In this document: piece by piece, positions 53,066-60,679 of the stretch | How positions within the stretch are numbered: position 1 is the first letter of the stretch | Layout: each line of letters opens with the position of its first letter | NCBI RefSeq assembly: GCF_014651615.1 | Contig: NZ_BMXF01000001.1 | Location: 1,025,731 to 1,089,730 of the forward strand | DNA: 64,000 nucleotides | Direction: 5' to 3' | Source: Persicitalea jodogahamensis | Lineage (GTDB): Bacteria; Bacteroidota; Bacteroidia; Cytophagales; Spirosomataceae | The notes under the pieces: generated by a model | What the model was told of the DNA's origin: nothing | What the model saw: only the letters and a program-made list of their open reading frames with translations | Databases searched by the model: none | Made by a program: the position numbers and the translations under genes

Positions 53066-53079
53066 TAAACGCTCAAACT

Positions 53080-53820
53080 ATGTACCTCAGGCCTACCCAA
53101 CCAAGTATGTCACTTCGCCCGCTTTCGCCCGCTGAAACAGCCGTTGAAGTAAACGGTGGCCTGCAGATAGGCGCATCCATGACCATGGAAACACTGGCCC
53201 GATTCCCGGCGGCACAAGCGTTTCCGGCATTGCAAATGGCATTGCGTAGTTTGATTGTGTCCAGTGCCCATCGGGAAGCGAAGCTGTGTAACGTTCTGAC
53301 CGGGGAGGGCGAAGTACAAGGTCTGGCAGCTGCGCTCATTGCACTCGATGCCGAATTGTTCGTGACGGGCCCCATCCGGGAGCGAGCAATCAGCCTGAGG
53401 AAGTACTTGTCTTTAGATGGCTTGAAAATAAGTGACGATGAGTCTATTACGGACTTCTTTCTGCCCAAATCTTCGTTGCCTAAATCACAGTCGGGTAGCA
53501 AGGAAAGCAGTAACTATCAGTCGGTTGATTATCTCCGTTCCGGTCAGGCACTTTGCGGTGTCGCAGCCTGGGCCCGCAAATCGGGTGAAACTCTGGAGGA
53601 AGTACGGCTCGTGCTGGCGGGATGTACCCAGGTTCCCGTCTCTTTGAAGCGGGTTAGTGCTGCCCTGCGCGGCAGGGAAAGTACCCCCAGCCATATCGAA
53701 GCCGCCATCAGAAAATTGGGAGAAGAACGCCTGACGCTCTACAACCCCGAACTAACCATGGGGAGCCATCTTTTCAATTTGACCAAAACATTGATCAAGA
53801 GAGCCGTGATTATGATCTGA
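53080..53820 (+). CDS. Second FAD-subunit-like protein, N-terminal FAD domain reduced
   Basis: 246 residues. It lacks most of the first FAD-binding lobe: the protein starts where the family's second half of that lobe would begin (LQIGASMTMETLARFP). The normal TIGGN loop is replaced by CNVLTGEGE near residues 70-80. LAAALIALDAELFVTGP, GVAAWARKSGETLEEVRLVLAGCTQVPVSLKRV and ERLTLYNP keep the family's outline, including the C-terminal domain. It is a paralogue of the 51087 protein. Probably a structural or binding partner rather than a flavoprotein. Confidence 0.72.
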   Translation: MYLRPTQPSMSLRPLSPAETAVEVNGGLQIGASMTMETLARFPAAQAFPALQMALRSLIVSSAHREAKLCNVLTGEGEVQGLAAALIALDAELFVTGPIRERAISLRKYLSLDGLKISDDESITDFFLPKSSLPKSQSGSKESSNYQSVDYLRSGQALCGVAAWARKSGETLEEVRLVLAGCTQVPVSLKRVSAALRGRESTPSHIEAAIRKLGEERLTLYNPELTMGSHLFNLTKTLIKRAVIMI

Positions 53821-53924
53821 GCAGTGATACAATCATAAGTTTCCTGTTCGCCGCCAACTGCTTAGAAGCGTCCCGCTTGCCCCTTTGCCCCAAAATCCAC
53901 GTCCTCAAACTACCCTCAACGCAT

Positions 53925-54491
53925 ATGAAACTACTAGGAAAAAAAATCGGCGTGCTCTTCGAGGCCGACTACTTCGAAAACGAGATATTTTACTACAAAT
54001 TCCGCTTTCCCGAAGAAGGTGCCGAGCTGCACTTTCTGACCCGGCTGTGGGGGAATCCGAGCATCACATTTCACGGGCACGAGTACCGCGCGCCGATGGA
54101 GTGTAACGAGAGTTTCGAGAATATGAGCGACGAAGAGCTTCGTAGCTACGATGCCATCATTGTCCCGTCGGGCATGGTGTCCGACCGGCTGCGCTATACG
54201 GAGGATGTCGAGAAAATCCCGCCCGCAACCGAGTTCCTGAAGCGCGCCTTTGCCGAGCCGGGCATTTTGAAGGGAATCATCTGTCACGGCTTATGGCTGA
54301 CTGCTCCGGCAACCGAACTTGTGAAGGGGCGCCCGCTGGTGTGCCACAACAATCTGATCGGCGATGCCAAAGCTTACGGCGCGATTTATACCAACGAAGA
54401 CGTCGTCGTGGATGGCGATCTGGTCACGGGCCGCTCGGGTGGTCACGCGCATCTGTTCGCTAGTAAGATCATTGAAATACTATCGAAGTAA
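53925..54491 (+). CDS. DJ-1/PfpI family protein, PfpI-like
   Basis: 188 residues from ATG 53925. The KKIGVLFEADYFENEIFYYKF segment gives the Glu, and GIICHGLWLTAPAT the Cys-His pair (Cys 120, His 121) typical of PfpI/YhbO rather than human DJ-1. VPSGMVSDRLR replaces the glycine-rich loop. It is closer to canonical size than the two paralogues upstream. It has its own 104-base upstream gap. Confidence 0.85.
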   Translation: MKLLGKKIGVLFEADYFENEIFYYKFRFPEEGAELHFLTRLWGNPSITFHGHEYRAPMECNESFENMSDEELRSYDAIIVPSGMVSDRLRYTEDVEKIPPATEFLKRAFAEPGILKGIICHGLWLTAPATELVKGRPLVCHNNLIGDAKAYGAIYTNEDVVVDGDLVTGRSGGHAHLFASKIIEILSK

Positions 54492-54530
54492 ACCCTCTGA
54501 GAAACAGATACCAATCAAAAACCTTCCACC

Positions 54531-54941
54531 ATGAAAGCGTCATTTTTTCACATAGCCGTCACTGTTAAAGATTTGAAAAAATTTGAGACATTTTATGCCA
54601 AACACTTCGGCTTTTTCCGGGCGCGGGTCATCGATTTAGGCGACGATGCCGAACTGGTTTTTCTCAAAAATGATGAGGGCTTCTATCTGGAAGTATTCCC
54701 TCCCGAAGAAGAAAGGCCCTGCGAAATGGCCGGGGCCGACGGCCCGCATTATCCCGGCCTGCGCCACATTGCTTTTCAGGTAGAAGACGTGGATGCCAAA
54801 TTGGAAGAAATGGGAGAGGACGCCGTCCTCAGCTTGGGCCCGCTCCGTTTTGACGATTTCATCCCCGGCTGGAAAACCGCCTGGCTCAAAGATCCGGAAG
54901 GGAATATCGTAGAGATTACACAAGGCTATAAAGATAGCTGA
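54531..54941 (+). CDS. VOC-family (glyoxalase/dioxygenase fold) protein
   Basis: 136 residues. SFFHIAVTVKDLKKFETFY opens the first beta-alpha-beta-beta-beta unit with a metal His, HIAFQVEDVDAKLEEMG the second, and WLKDPEGNIVEITQ ends with the ligand Glu. This is the vicinal-oxygen-chelate fold of glyoxalase I, methylmalonyl-CoA epimerase and extradiol dioxygenases. In a cluster with aldolase, ThDP enzyme and DJ-1 proteins a glyoxalase- or epimerase-type step is plausible. Confidence 0.88.
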   Translation: MKASFFHIAVTVKDLKKFETFYAKHFGFFRARVIDLGDDAELVFLKNDEGFYLEVFPPEEERPCEMAGADGPHYPGLRHIAFQVEDVDAKLEEMGEDAVLSLGPLRFDDFIPGWKTAWLKDPEGNIVEITQGYKDS

Positions 54942-55021
54942 CCGAAATTCTGCCAGTACCCAAGTACTTGGTCTCCCCATCATAAACTCCTGAACTTTAA
55001 ACTTTAAACTCAAAAAACGTT

Positions 55022-56848
55022 ATGAAAATTGACTTCACCTTTTCAGATACCATCGCGGGTTATGTGACCGAATACAAACCGGACGAACATTGGTTCTCGC
55101 TCGAAACTTCCGACGGCCGGCCGTTCAAGGTCAACATGACGCCCTCGCTCTATGCCCGCACTACGCGAAACCTGACCGAGGGGTATCAGGATGCATCTGG
55201 GCAGATGAACGAACTCTTGTCAAGTAAGGGACAGCACGTATTTGTGTACGGAACTTTCTATCCCGGGCAGGAAACCGAGGATAACGTTTTTGAGGGGCAG
55301 TGGATCATATTTCCCGGTCACAAGGCGGGCGAGTACCGCCATGAAGAGCCCAATTGGTGGATCGAGCAGATCAGATCGTTGGGAACAAGCTATCTGAAAT
55401 GGCAATTTGACTACCCCAAGGAGCGGATCAATTACAACAACTACCGTACGATGCTGAATCTGGCGGGTACGAAGCATGGTGATTTTCTGCAGGAGACCGA
55501 CACAATTTCCCGCATGGTGTACGGTCTGGCGTCGGCCTATATGCTGACAGGGCAGGACGAGTTTCTGGAAGGTGCCGAACTGGGTACTGAGTACCTGCGC
55601 GAGCACATGCGCTTCTTCGACCAGGACGACGACCTGGTTTACTGGTACCACGGCCTGAAAGTGGAAGGCCAAAAGGAAACCAAATTGCTGACTTCCGAAT
55701 TCGGCGACGACCTGGATTCCATTCCGATGTACGAGCAGATCTACGCTCTGGCCGGCCCCACCCAAACCTACCGCCTGACGGGCGATGCCCGCATCCGCTA
55801 CGACATCGACAAGACGCTCGAATTATTCGAAAAGTACTATAAAGACCACGATGGCGAAGGGTACTACTCGCACATACACCCGATTTCGCTGAGCGCCAAG
55901 GAAGAGTCACTTGCCCACAACATGGCCCGCAAAAACTGGAACTCTGTCGGCGACCACGCTCCGGCTTACCTGATCAACCTGTATCTGGCGACGGGCGAAC
56001 AAGCTCATGCTGATTTTCTGGAATATACGTTCGACACCATCACGAAATACTTCCCTGATTACGAAAACAGTCCCTTCGTGCAGGAGAAATTCTTCGACGA
56101 TTGGAGCAAGGACCAAAGCTGGGGCTGGCAGCAGAACCGCGCCGTGGCGGGTCACAACCTCAAAATCGCCTGGAACCTTATGCGGATGCAGTCGCTGAAA
56201 TACAAGGAGTCGTACCAGGAGTTTGCTGAGAAGATCGCAGAACTCATGCCCGACGCAGGTTCTGACCGGCAACGCGGTGGCTGGTACGACGTGGTAGAGC
56301 GTGAGACCATGGTCAATGGCCACAACCAGTTTGTGTGGCACGACCGCAAGGCGTGGTGGCAGCAGGAGCAGGCCATATTGGCCTACATGATTATGCAGGG
56401 AATCGACGGCAAGGAAGAATACCAGAAGCATGCCCGCGAGGCGGCTGCTTTCTACAATGCTTTCTTCCTGGATACGGACGACGGCGGGGTGTACTTCAAT
56501 GTCTTCGCCAACGGGATGCCCTACCTGCTGGGCACCGAGCGCTTCAAGGGGAGCCACTCGATGAGTGCTTACCACAGCATGGAGCTCTGCTTCCTGTCTA
56601 CGGTATACGTCAATCTGCTCATCACCAAGACGCCCACCTACTTCTACTTCAAGCCCTATCCAAATGCCTTCGAGAACGGCATTCTGCGCGTATCGCCCGA
56701 CATCTTGCCCGAAGGGAGTATAAGCATCACCGAATGCTATATCAATGACGAGCCCTACGATAACTACGATGCTGAAAAACTGACCGTTACGCTGCCCAAA
56801 GGTGAAGAGCAAGTGCGCGTGAAAGTACTGTTAACGCCGAAAAAGTAA
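55022..56848 (+). CDS. AGE-family (alpha/alpha)6-barrel protein with N-terminal beta domain
   Basis: 608 residues. Residues 1-105 form a beta-rich domain (FTFSDTIAGYVTEYKPDEHW). From about 130 on the protein is an N-acylglucosamine-2-epimerase/cellobiose-epimerase-type (alpha/alpha)6 barrel with RMVYGLASAYMLTGQDEFL, SVGDHAPAYLINLYLATGE, WGWQQNRAVAGHNLKIAWN, FVWHDRKAWWQQEQAILAY and a conserved late His pair. Such proteins epimerise or isomerise sugars, or are glucuronyl hydrolase-like. It links the pathway cluster to the partner-switching/glycogen module downstream. Confidence 0.8.
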   Translation: MKIDFTFSDTIAGYVTEYKPDEHWFSLETSDGRPFKVNMTPSLYARTTRNLTEGYQDASGQMNELLSSKGQHVFVYGTFYPGQETEDNVFEGQWIIFPGHKAGEYRHEEPNWWIEQIRSLGTSYLKWQFDYPKERINYNNYRTMLNLAGTKHGDFLQETDTISRMVYGLASAYMLTGQDEFLEGAELGTEYLREHMRFFDQDDDLVYWYHGLKVEGQKETKLLTSEFGDDLDSIPMYEQIYALAGPTQTYRLTGDARIRYDIDKTLELFEKYYKDHDGEGYYSHIHPISLSAKEESLAHNMARKNWNSVGDHAPAYLINLYLATGEQAHADFLEYTFDTITKYFPDYENSPFVQEKFFDDWSKDQSWGWQQNRAVAGHNLKIAWNLMRMQSLKYKESYQEFAEKIAELMPDAGSDRQRGGWYDVVERETMVNGHNQFVWHDRKAWWQQEQAILAYMIMQGIDGKEEYQKHAREAAAFYNAFFLDTDDGGVYFNVFANGMPYLLGTERFKGSHSMSAYHSMELCFLSTVYVNLLITKTPTYFYFKPYPNAFENGILRVSPDILPEGSISITECYINDEPYDNYDAEKLTVTLPKGEEQVRVKVLLTPKK

Positions 56849-56860
56849 GTACAATTCAAA

Positions 56861-56939
56861 GTTCTGGGTTCTTAGTTCGGAAATATAGAACAGATGAACA
56901 GAGAACGGTACCAAACTGCTAGAACTAAGAACGTAGAAC
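56861..56939. repeat. Intergenic inverted repeat (GTTCT/AGAAC words)
   Basis: GTTCTGGGTTCTTAGTTC (56861-56878) and GAACTAAGAACGTAGAAC (56922-56939) are complementary at 16 of 18 positions with a 43-base loop. Additional GAAC words follow up to the ATG at 56962. Confidence 0.75.
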
Positions 56940-56961
56940 CACGAACCAAGAACGATTTATC

Positions 56962-57294
56962 ATGAAAGTTAACATCAAAACCATAAAAGACATCACTGTC
57001 ATTGAGGCCGAGGGCAACATCGACAGCCGCACCGCCGGGGATTTCGAGAAAGCCACTGTTGACGCCACTCAGGGCGAAGACAAGGTCATCATTGACCTTT
57101 CTCAGGTAGAATTCCTCTCGAGTGCCGGGCTCCGCTCACTGCTCATGCTCTACCGACAAGTGAAAGCCCGCAACGGTAAGATCGTCCTCGTTGGGGTTTC
57201 GGAGGAAATCCAGGACGTGATGGAAAACACGGGCTTCATCAATTTCTTCACCCTAACCGAGCTTCTCGAAGACGGTGTAAAAGAACTCAGCTAA
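56962..57294 (+). CDS. STAS-domain anti-sigma factor antagonist
   Basis: 110 residues, a single STAS domain. ITVIEAEGNIDSRTAGDFEK, VIIDLSQVEFLSSAGLRSLL and LVGVSEEIQDVMENTGFIN follow the SpoIIAA/RsbV outline, with the phosphorylatable Ser at 53/54. It should bind the RsbW-like ATPase encoded at 60144. Its stop codon TAA overlaps the ATG of the glycogen debranching gene by one base, so the two are tightly coupled. Confidence 0.92.
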   Translation: MKVNIKTIKDITVIEAEGNIDSRTAGDFEKATVDATQGEDKVIIDLSQVEFLSSAGLRSLLMLYRQVKARNGKIVLVGVSEEIQDVMENTGFINFFTLTELLEDGVKELS

Positions 57295-59489
57295 TGGCAA
57301 CTGCAAAAGCAAAAACGACTAAGGCAAAGACCAAAGCCGCCCCGGTGGAAACCGCCATACTCGATAAGAGTATCACCGACATACGGATCGACTACTACCC
57401 AACGCACGAGCATGAAGGGGTGAAGTTCCGGCGGGGGCACGCCATGCCCTTCGGAGCCACCACGGTGCCGAATGGTGTCAATTTCAGCATCAGCTCCAGC
57501 GCGGCCACGGCCTGCACACTTGTGCTGTTCGACCGGGGCGCAGACAAGCCTTTCGTAGAAATTCCTTTTCCCGACGAATTTCGGGTGGGCGACGTGTACT
57601 GTATGATCGTCTTCGACCTTGATGTGGAGCGGCTGGAATACGGCTACCGCATGGACGGGCCTTTTGCCCCGGAATTGGGGCATCGCTTTGACAAGAGTGT
57701 CATCCTGAGCGATCCCTACGCCCGCTCCCTCGGGGGGCGCGATACCTGGCTGGCCGAACCCAACTGGGACGATGTATATCCTTACCGCTCGCGGCTGGCG
57801 TTCGAAGACTTCGACTGGGAAAACGACCACCCGTTGGAATATCCGATCGAAGACCTGGTGATTTACGAAATGCACGTGCGGGCTTTTACCAAGCACGAAA
57901 ACGCCAAGGTGAAAAACGGTGGTACTTTTAGCGCCATCAAGCAGAAGATAAAGTACCTCAAAGAATTGGGTGTCAACTGTATTGAACTGATGCCGATCTA
58001 TGAGTACGATGAATGGGAGAACAGTAAGCCCAACCCCGTAACGGGCGAAATGCTCGTCAATTTCTGGGGATATAGTACTGTAAACTTCTTCTCGCCCAAG
58101 GCAGGCTACGCCGCCACCGGAAAGTTCGGAATGCAGGTGGACGAGTTAAAAACGGTCATCAAAGAACTGCATAAAAACGGCATCGAGGTCATACTGGATG
58201 TGGTGTTCAACCATACCGCCGAGGGCGATCACCGGGGGCATACGATTTCGTTCCGGGGCATTGACAACAAGACCTACTACATGCTCACCCCCGAGGGGTA
58301 CTATTTCAATTTTTCGGGAACGGGCAACACCCTCAATTGCAACAATCCCGTAGTGCGCGACATGGTACTTGACTGCCTGCGCTACTGGGCCGCCGACTAC
58401 CACATCGACGGCTTCCGCTTTGACCTGGCTGCCATCCTGGGCCGGGCGCAGGACGGCAGTCCGCTGAGCAACCCACCATTGCTCGAGTCGCTGGCCTACG
58501 ATCCTATTCTGGCCAAATGCAAGCTCATCGCCGAAGCCTGGGACGCAGGCGGACTGTACCAGGTGGGTACCTTCCCTGCGTACGGTCGCTGGGCCGAATG
58601 GAATGGAAAGTACCGCGATACGCTCCGCAAGTTCCTGAAAGGTGACGAAGGGCAAATCGGCGAGATGGTGCAGCGTATTCAGGGTTCGCCTGACCTCTAC
58701 TACTACCGGGGACCTACCGCGAGCATCAATTTCATCACCTGTCACGATGGTTTCACGCTTTACGACACTTTCGCTTACAACGAAAAGCACAATGAGGCCA
58801 ACGCTGAGGACAACCGCGACGGCGCCAACGACAACAATTCCTGGAACTGCGGGGCCGAGGGCGAAACCGACGACATCGAAATCAATTTTCTCCGTCGCAA
58901 GCAGATCAAGAATGCGCTGGCTATCCTGCTTGTGAGCCAGGGCGTGCCGATGATCCTGATGGGTGACGAAATGGGCCGCACCAAGCAAGGGAATAACAAC
59001 ACCTATTGCCACGATAACGAGCTCAACTGGCTCGACTGGTCGCTTCTGAAAAAAAATCAACATCTGTTCGAGTTCACCCAGAGTCTGATTCGCTTCCGCA
59101 AAGCGCATCCGGTACTACGCAGTTCCACGCATTTCACGCATACCGACTACGTGGGCAGCGGCTACCAGGATATCAGCTTCCACGGTACCAATGCCTGGGC
59201 GTTGGATGGCTCCCCCGGCAGCCGCTCCTTTGCCTTCATGCTCGACGGCGAACACGCCAAGCAGGGCGCAATCAAGGACGACACGATCTACGTCGCCATG
59301 AATATGTACTGGGAGGGGCTGTCCTTCGACTTGCCGCCGCTTAGCAATGGCCGCCAGTGGCACGTGTTCGTGAACACCGATATGCCCGAAAAGGAAGCCG
59401 TCAACACCTTAGGCAAAGAACCCCGTACCGATAGCCAGAGTCACGTGCTGGTCGGGCCGAGATCGGTGATGATTTTGGTGGGGAAGTAG
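57294..59489 (+). CDS. glgX: Glycogen debranching enzyme GlgX-like, GH13
   Basis: 731 residues. An Ala/Lys-rich start and an N-terminal CBM48-type domain (RRGHAMPFGATTVPNGVNFS) precede the GH13 barrel. Catalytic residues are Asp 377 (DGFRFDLAAIL), Glu 414 (LIAEAWDAGG) and Asp 485 (ITCHDGFTLYD), all present. ILMGDEMGRTKQGNNNTYCHD is diagnostic of isoamylase/GlgX. It removes alpha-1,6 branches from phosphorylase-limit glycogen. It sits inside the STAS/RsbW operon, which is an unusual place for glgX. Confidence 0.92.
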   Translation: MATAKAKTTKAKTKAAPVETAILDKSITDIRIDYYPTHEHEGVKFRRGHAMPFGATTVPNGVNFSISSSAATACTLVLFDRGADKPFVEIPFPDEFRVGDVYCMIVFDLDVERLEYGYRMDGPFAPELGHRFDKSVILSDPYARSLGGRDTWLAEPNWDDVYPYRSRLAFEDFDWENDHPLEYPIEDLVIYEMHVRAFTKHENAKVKNGGTFSAIKQKIKYLKELGVNCIELMPIYEYDEWENSKPNPVTGEMLVNFWGYSTVNFFSPKAGYAATGKFGMQVDELKTVIKELHKNGIEVILDVVFNHTAEGDHRGHTISFRGIDNKTYYMLTPEGYYFNFSGTGNTLNCNNPVVRDMVLDCLRYWAADYHIDGFRFDLAAILGRAQDGSPLSNPPLLESLAYDPILAKCKLIAEAWDAGGLYQVGTFPAYGRWAEWNGKYRDTLRKFLKGDEGQIGEMVQRIQGSPDLYYYRGPTASINFITCHDGFTLYDTFAYNEKHNEANAEDNRDGANDNNSWNCGAEGETDDIEINFLRRKQIKNALAILLVSQGVPMILMGDEMGRTKQGNNNTYCHDNELNWLDWSLLKKNQHLFEFTQSLIRFRKAHPVLRSSTHFTHTDYVGSGYQDISFHGTNAWALDGSPGSRSFAFMLDGEHAKQGAIKDDTIYVAMNMYWEGLSFDLPPLSNGRQWHVFVNTDMPEKEAVNTLGKEPRTDSQSHVLVGPRSVMILVGK

Positions 59490-59491
59490 GT

Positions 59492-59629
59492 GGCTGTTGG
59501 CAGTCGGCTACCTGGAACCAGCCCATCAGAGATGATTTATTTGAACGAAATGCATTTACCATCCTCCAAAAATTAATTTCAAATTTCAGTCTAAACAAGC
59601 CGATGGCCGAAAGCCGATAGCTGACAGCC
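59492..59629. repeat. Long imperfect intergenic inverted repeat
   Basis: GGCTGTTGGCAGTCGGCTA (59492-59510) is complementary to 59611-59629 at 14 of 19 positions. The right arm region carries GGCCGAAAGCCGATAGCTG, close in wording to the repeat right arm at 2715-2738. The next ATG is 40 bases downstream. Confidence 0.55.
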
Positions 59630-59668
59630 CAAGGCATACTCTTTCAAAAAACCAAACGCCAAAAAACT

Positions 59669-60004
59669 ATGAGCTTTTCAATAAAATCAGATGTAAAGGA
59701 CGCGCCCGAATCCGGCAAAGTAGCTACAATCTATCTGGAAGGTGAGCTGGACTCGCTTTCGGCCCGCTTGTTTCAGAAGGAGATCGAGAAAGTGGCCATA
59801 GAGTCGCCCAAAGATCTGGTGCTGGACATGGAGAAACTGACCTTTATGGCTTCGGCCGGGCTGAGGGTTTTGATTTTTTCCAAACAAAAAATCGGCCCCT
59901 CGCTCAATATCTTCCTCGTCAAGCCGCAACAGCCCATCGTGGACACCCTCGAACATACCGGCCTTCTCCATAGCGTCACGGTTGTGGAAAAGTACCCGGC
60001 CTGA
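59669..60004 (+). CDS. Second STAS-domain anti-sigma factor antagonist
   Basis: 111 residues. VATIYLEGELDSLSARLFQK and LVLDMEKLTFMASAGLRVL place the phosphorylatable Ser at 62. It is a paralogue of the 56962 STAS protein with a similar motif (xSAGLR). Two antagonists for one RsbW-like kinase give two possible input branches. The 3' end is 140 bases upstream of the ATPase gene. Confidence 0.92.
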   Translation: MSFSIKSDVKDAPESGKVATIYLEGELDSLSARLFQKEIEKVAIESPKDLVLDMEKLTFMASAGLRVLIFSKQKIGPSLNIFLVKPQQPIVDTLEHTGLLHSVTVVEKYPA

Positions 60005-60143
60005 CAGGCCAGGAGCGGAGGAAACCAATGGCCGCCGACCCAACCCTGTGGTGTCGGCGGATATACTTCTCTTTTTCAAGGACCAGAGTGCATGCCGGGC
60101 CGTCGCTGCGGCAACTGTAATAAAGGTACTTTCGACAAAAACA

Positions 60144-60572
60144 ATGAATTCAAAAACCTTCCCCGGCACGGTCGAATCCATCGATCTCATCCGGCACTAC
60201 ATCTCGGAAATCGCCCAAAGTGCGGGACTCGATAAAAAGTCCAGTTACAACCTCAAGCTGGCTGCCGACGAAATAGCAACCAACATCGTGTTGTACGGCT
60301 ACGAAGAGCCGGGGCTGGAAGGAAATATTGAAGTGCTGGACGAGCAAACAGAAGAAGCGCTCACGGTCATTTTTGAAGATACCTCTGCCCCCTTTGATCC
60401 ACTCGCCCGCGAGCTTCCCGACGAAGAGGACCTGACCAAGCCGCTGGAAGAGCGGCAGATCGGTGGCCTCGGTATCTTCCTGACAGTAAAAGGTGTCGAC
60501 GATTTCAGCTACGAAAGGGTAGGGGAGAAGAATCGTAACATTTTTAAAATGCTGAAAGGGCGAGTTTCTTAG
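60144..60572 (+). CDS. RsbW-like anti-sigma regulatory factor (HATPase)
   Basis: 142 residues from ATG 60144; the frame is open upstream to 59982 but without conserved sequence. YNLKLAADEIATNIVLYGYE is the N box (Glu-x-x-x-Asn), VIFEDTSAPFDP the next strand, and GGLGIFLTVKGVDDFSY the G box of GHKL serine kinases. It should phosphorylate the STAS proteins and bind a sigma factor or other target; no sigma factor is encoded in the window. Confidence 0.9.
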   Translation: MNSKTFPGTVESIDLIRHYISEIAQSAGLDKKSSYNLKLAADEIATNIVLYGYEEPGLEGNIEVLDEQTEEALTVIFEDTSAPFDPLARELPDEEDLTKPLEERQIGGLGIFLTVKGVDDFSYERVGEKNRNIFKMLKGRVS

Positions 60573-60679
60573 TCTATGCTATACTTAAATGATTCACTGT
60601 GAGTACTTTCCATCCCAAATAAACTACATATTCTCCCTGTCTTTAAAACTACCCAAGTCCACAAATCCAGAATAAAAAA

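Noticed and set aside
55907-56812. A 301-codon antisense open frame within the AGE-family gene
   Set aside because: No recognisable domain, and the plus-strand gene explains the region fully.
58146-59108. A 320-codon antisense open frame within glgX
   Set aside because: No domain; it overlaps the catalytic region of a clear GH13 enzyme.
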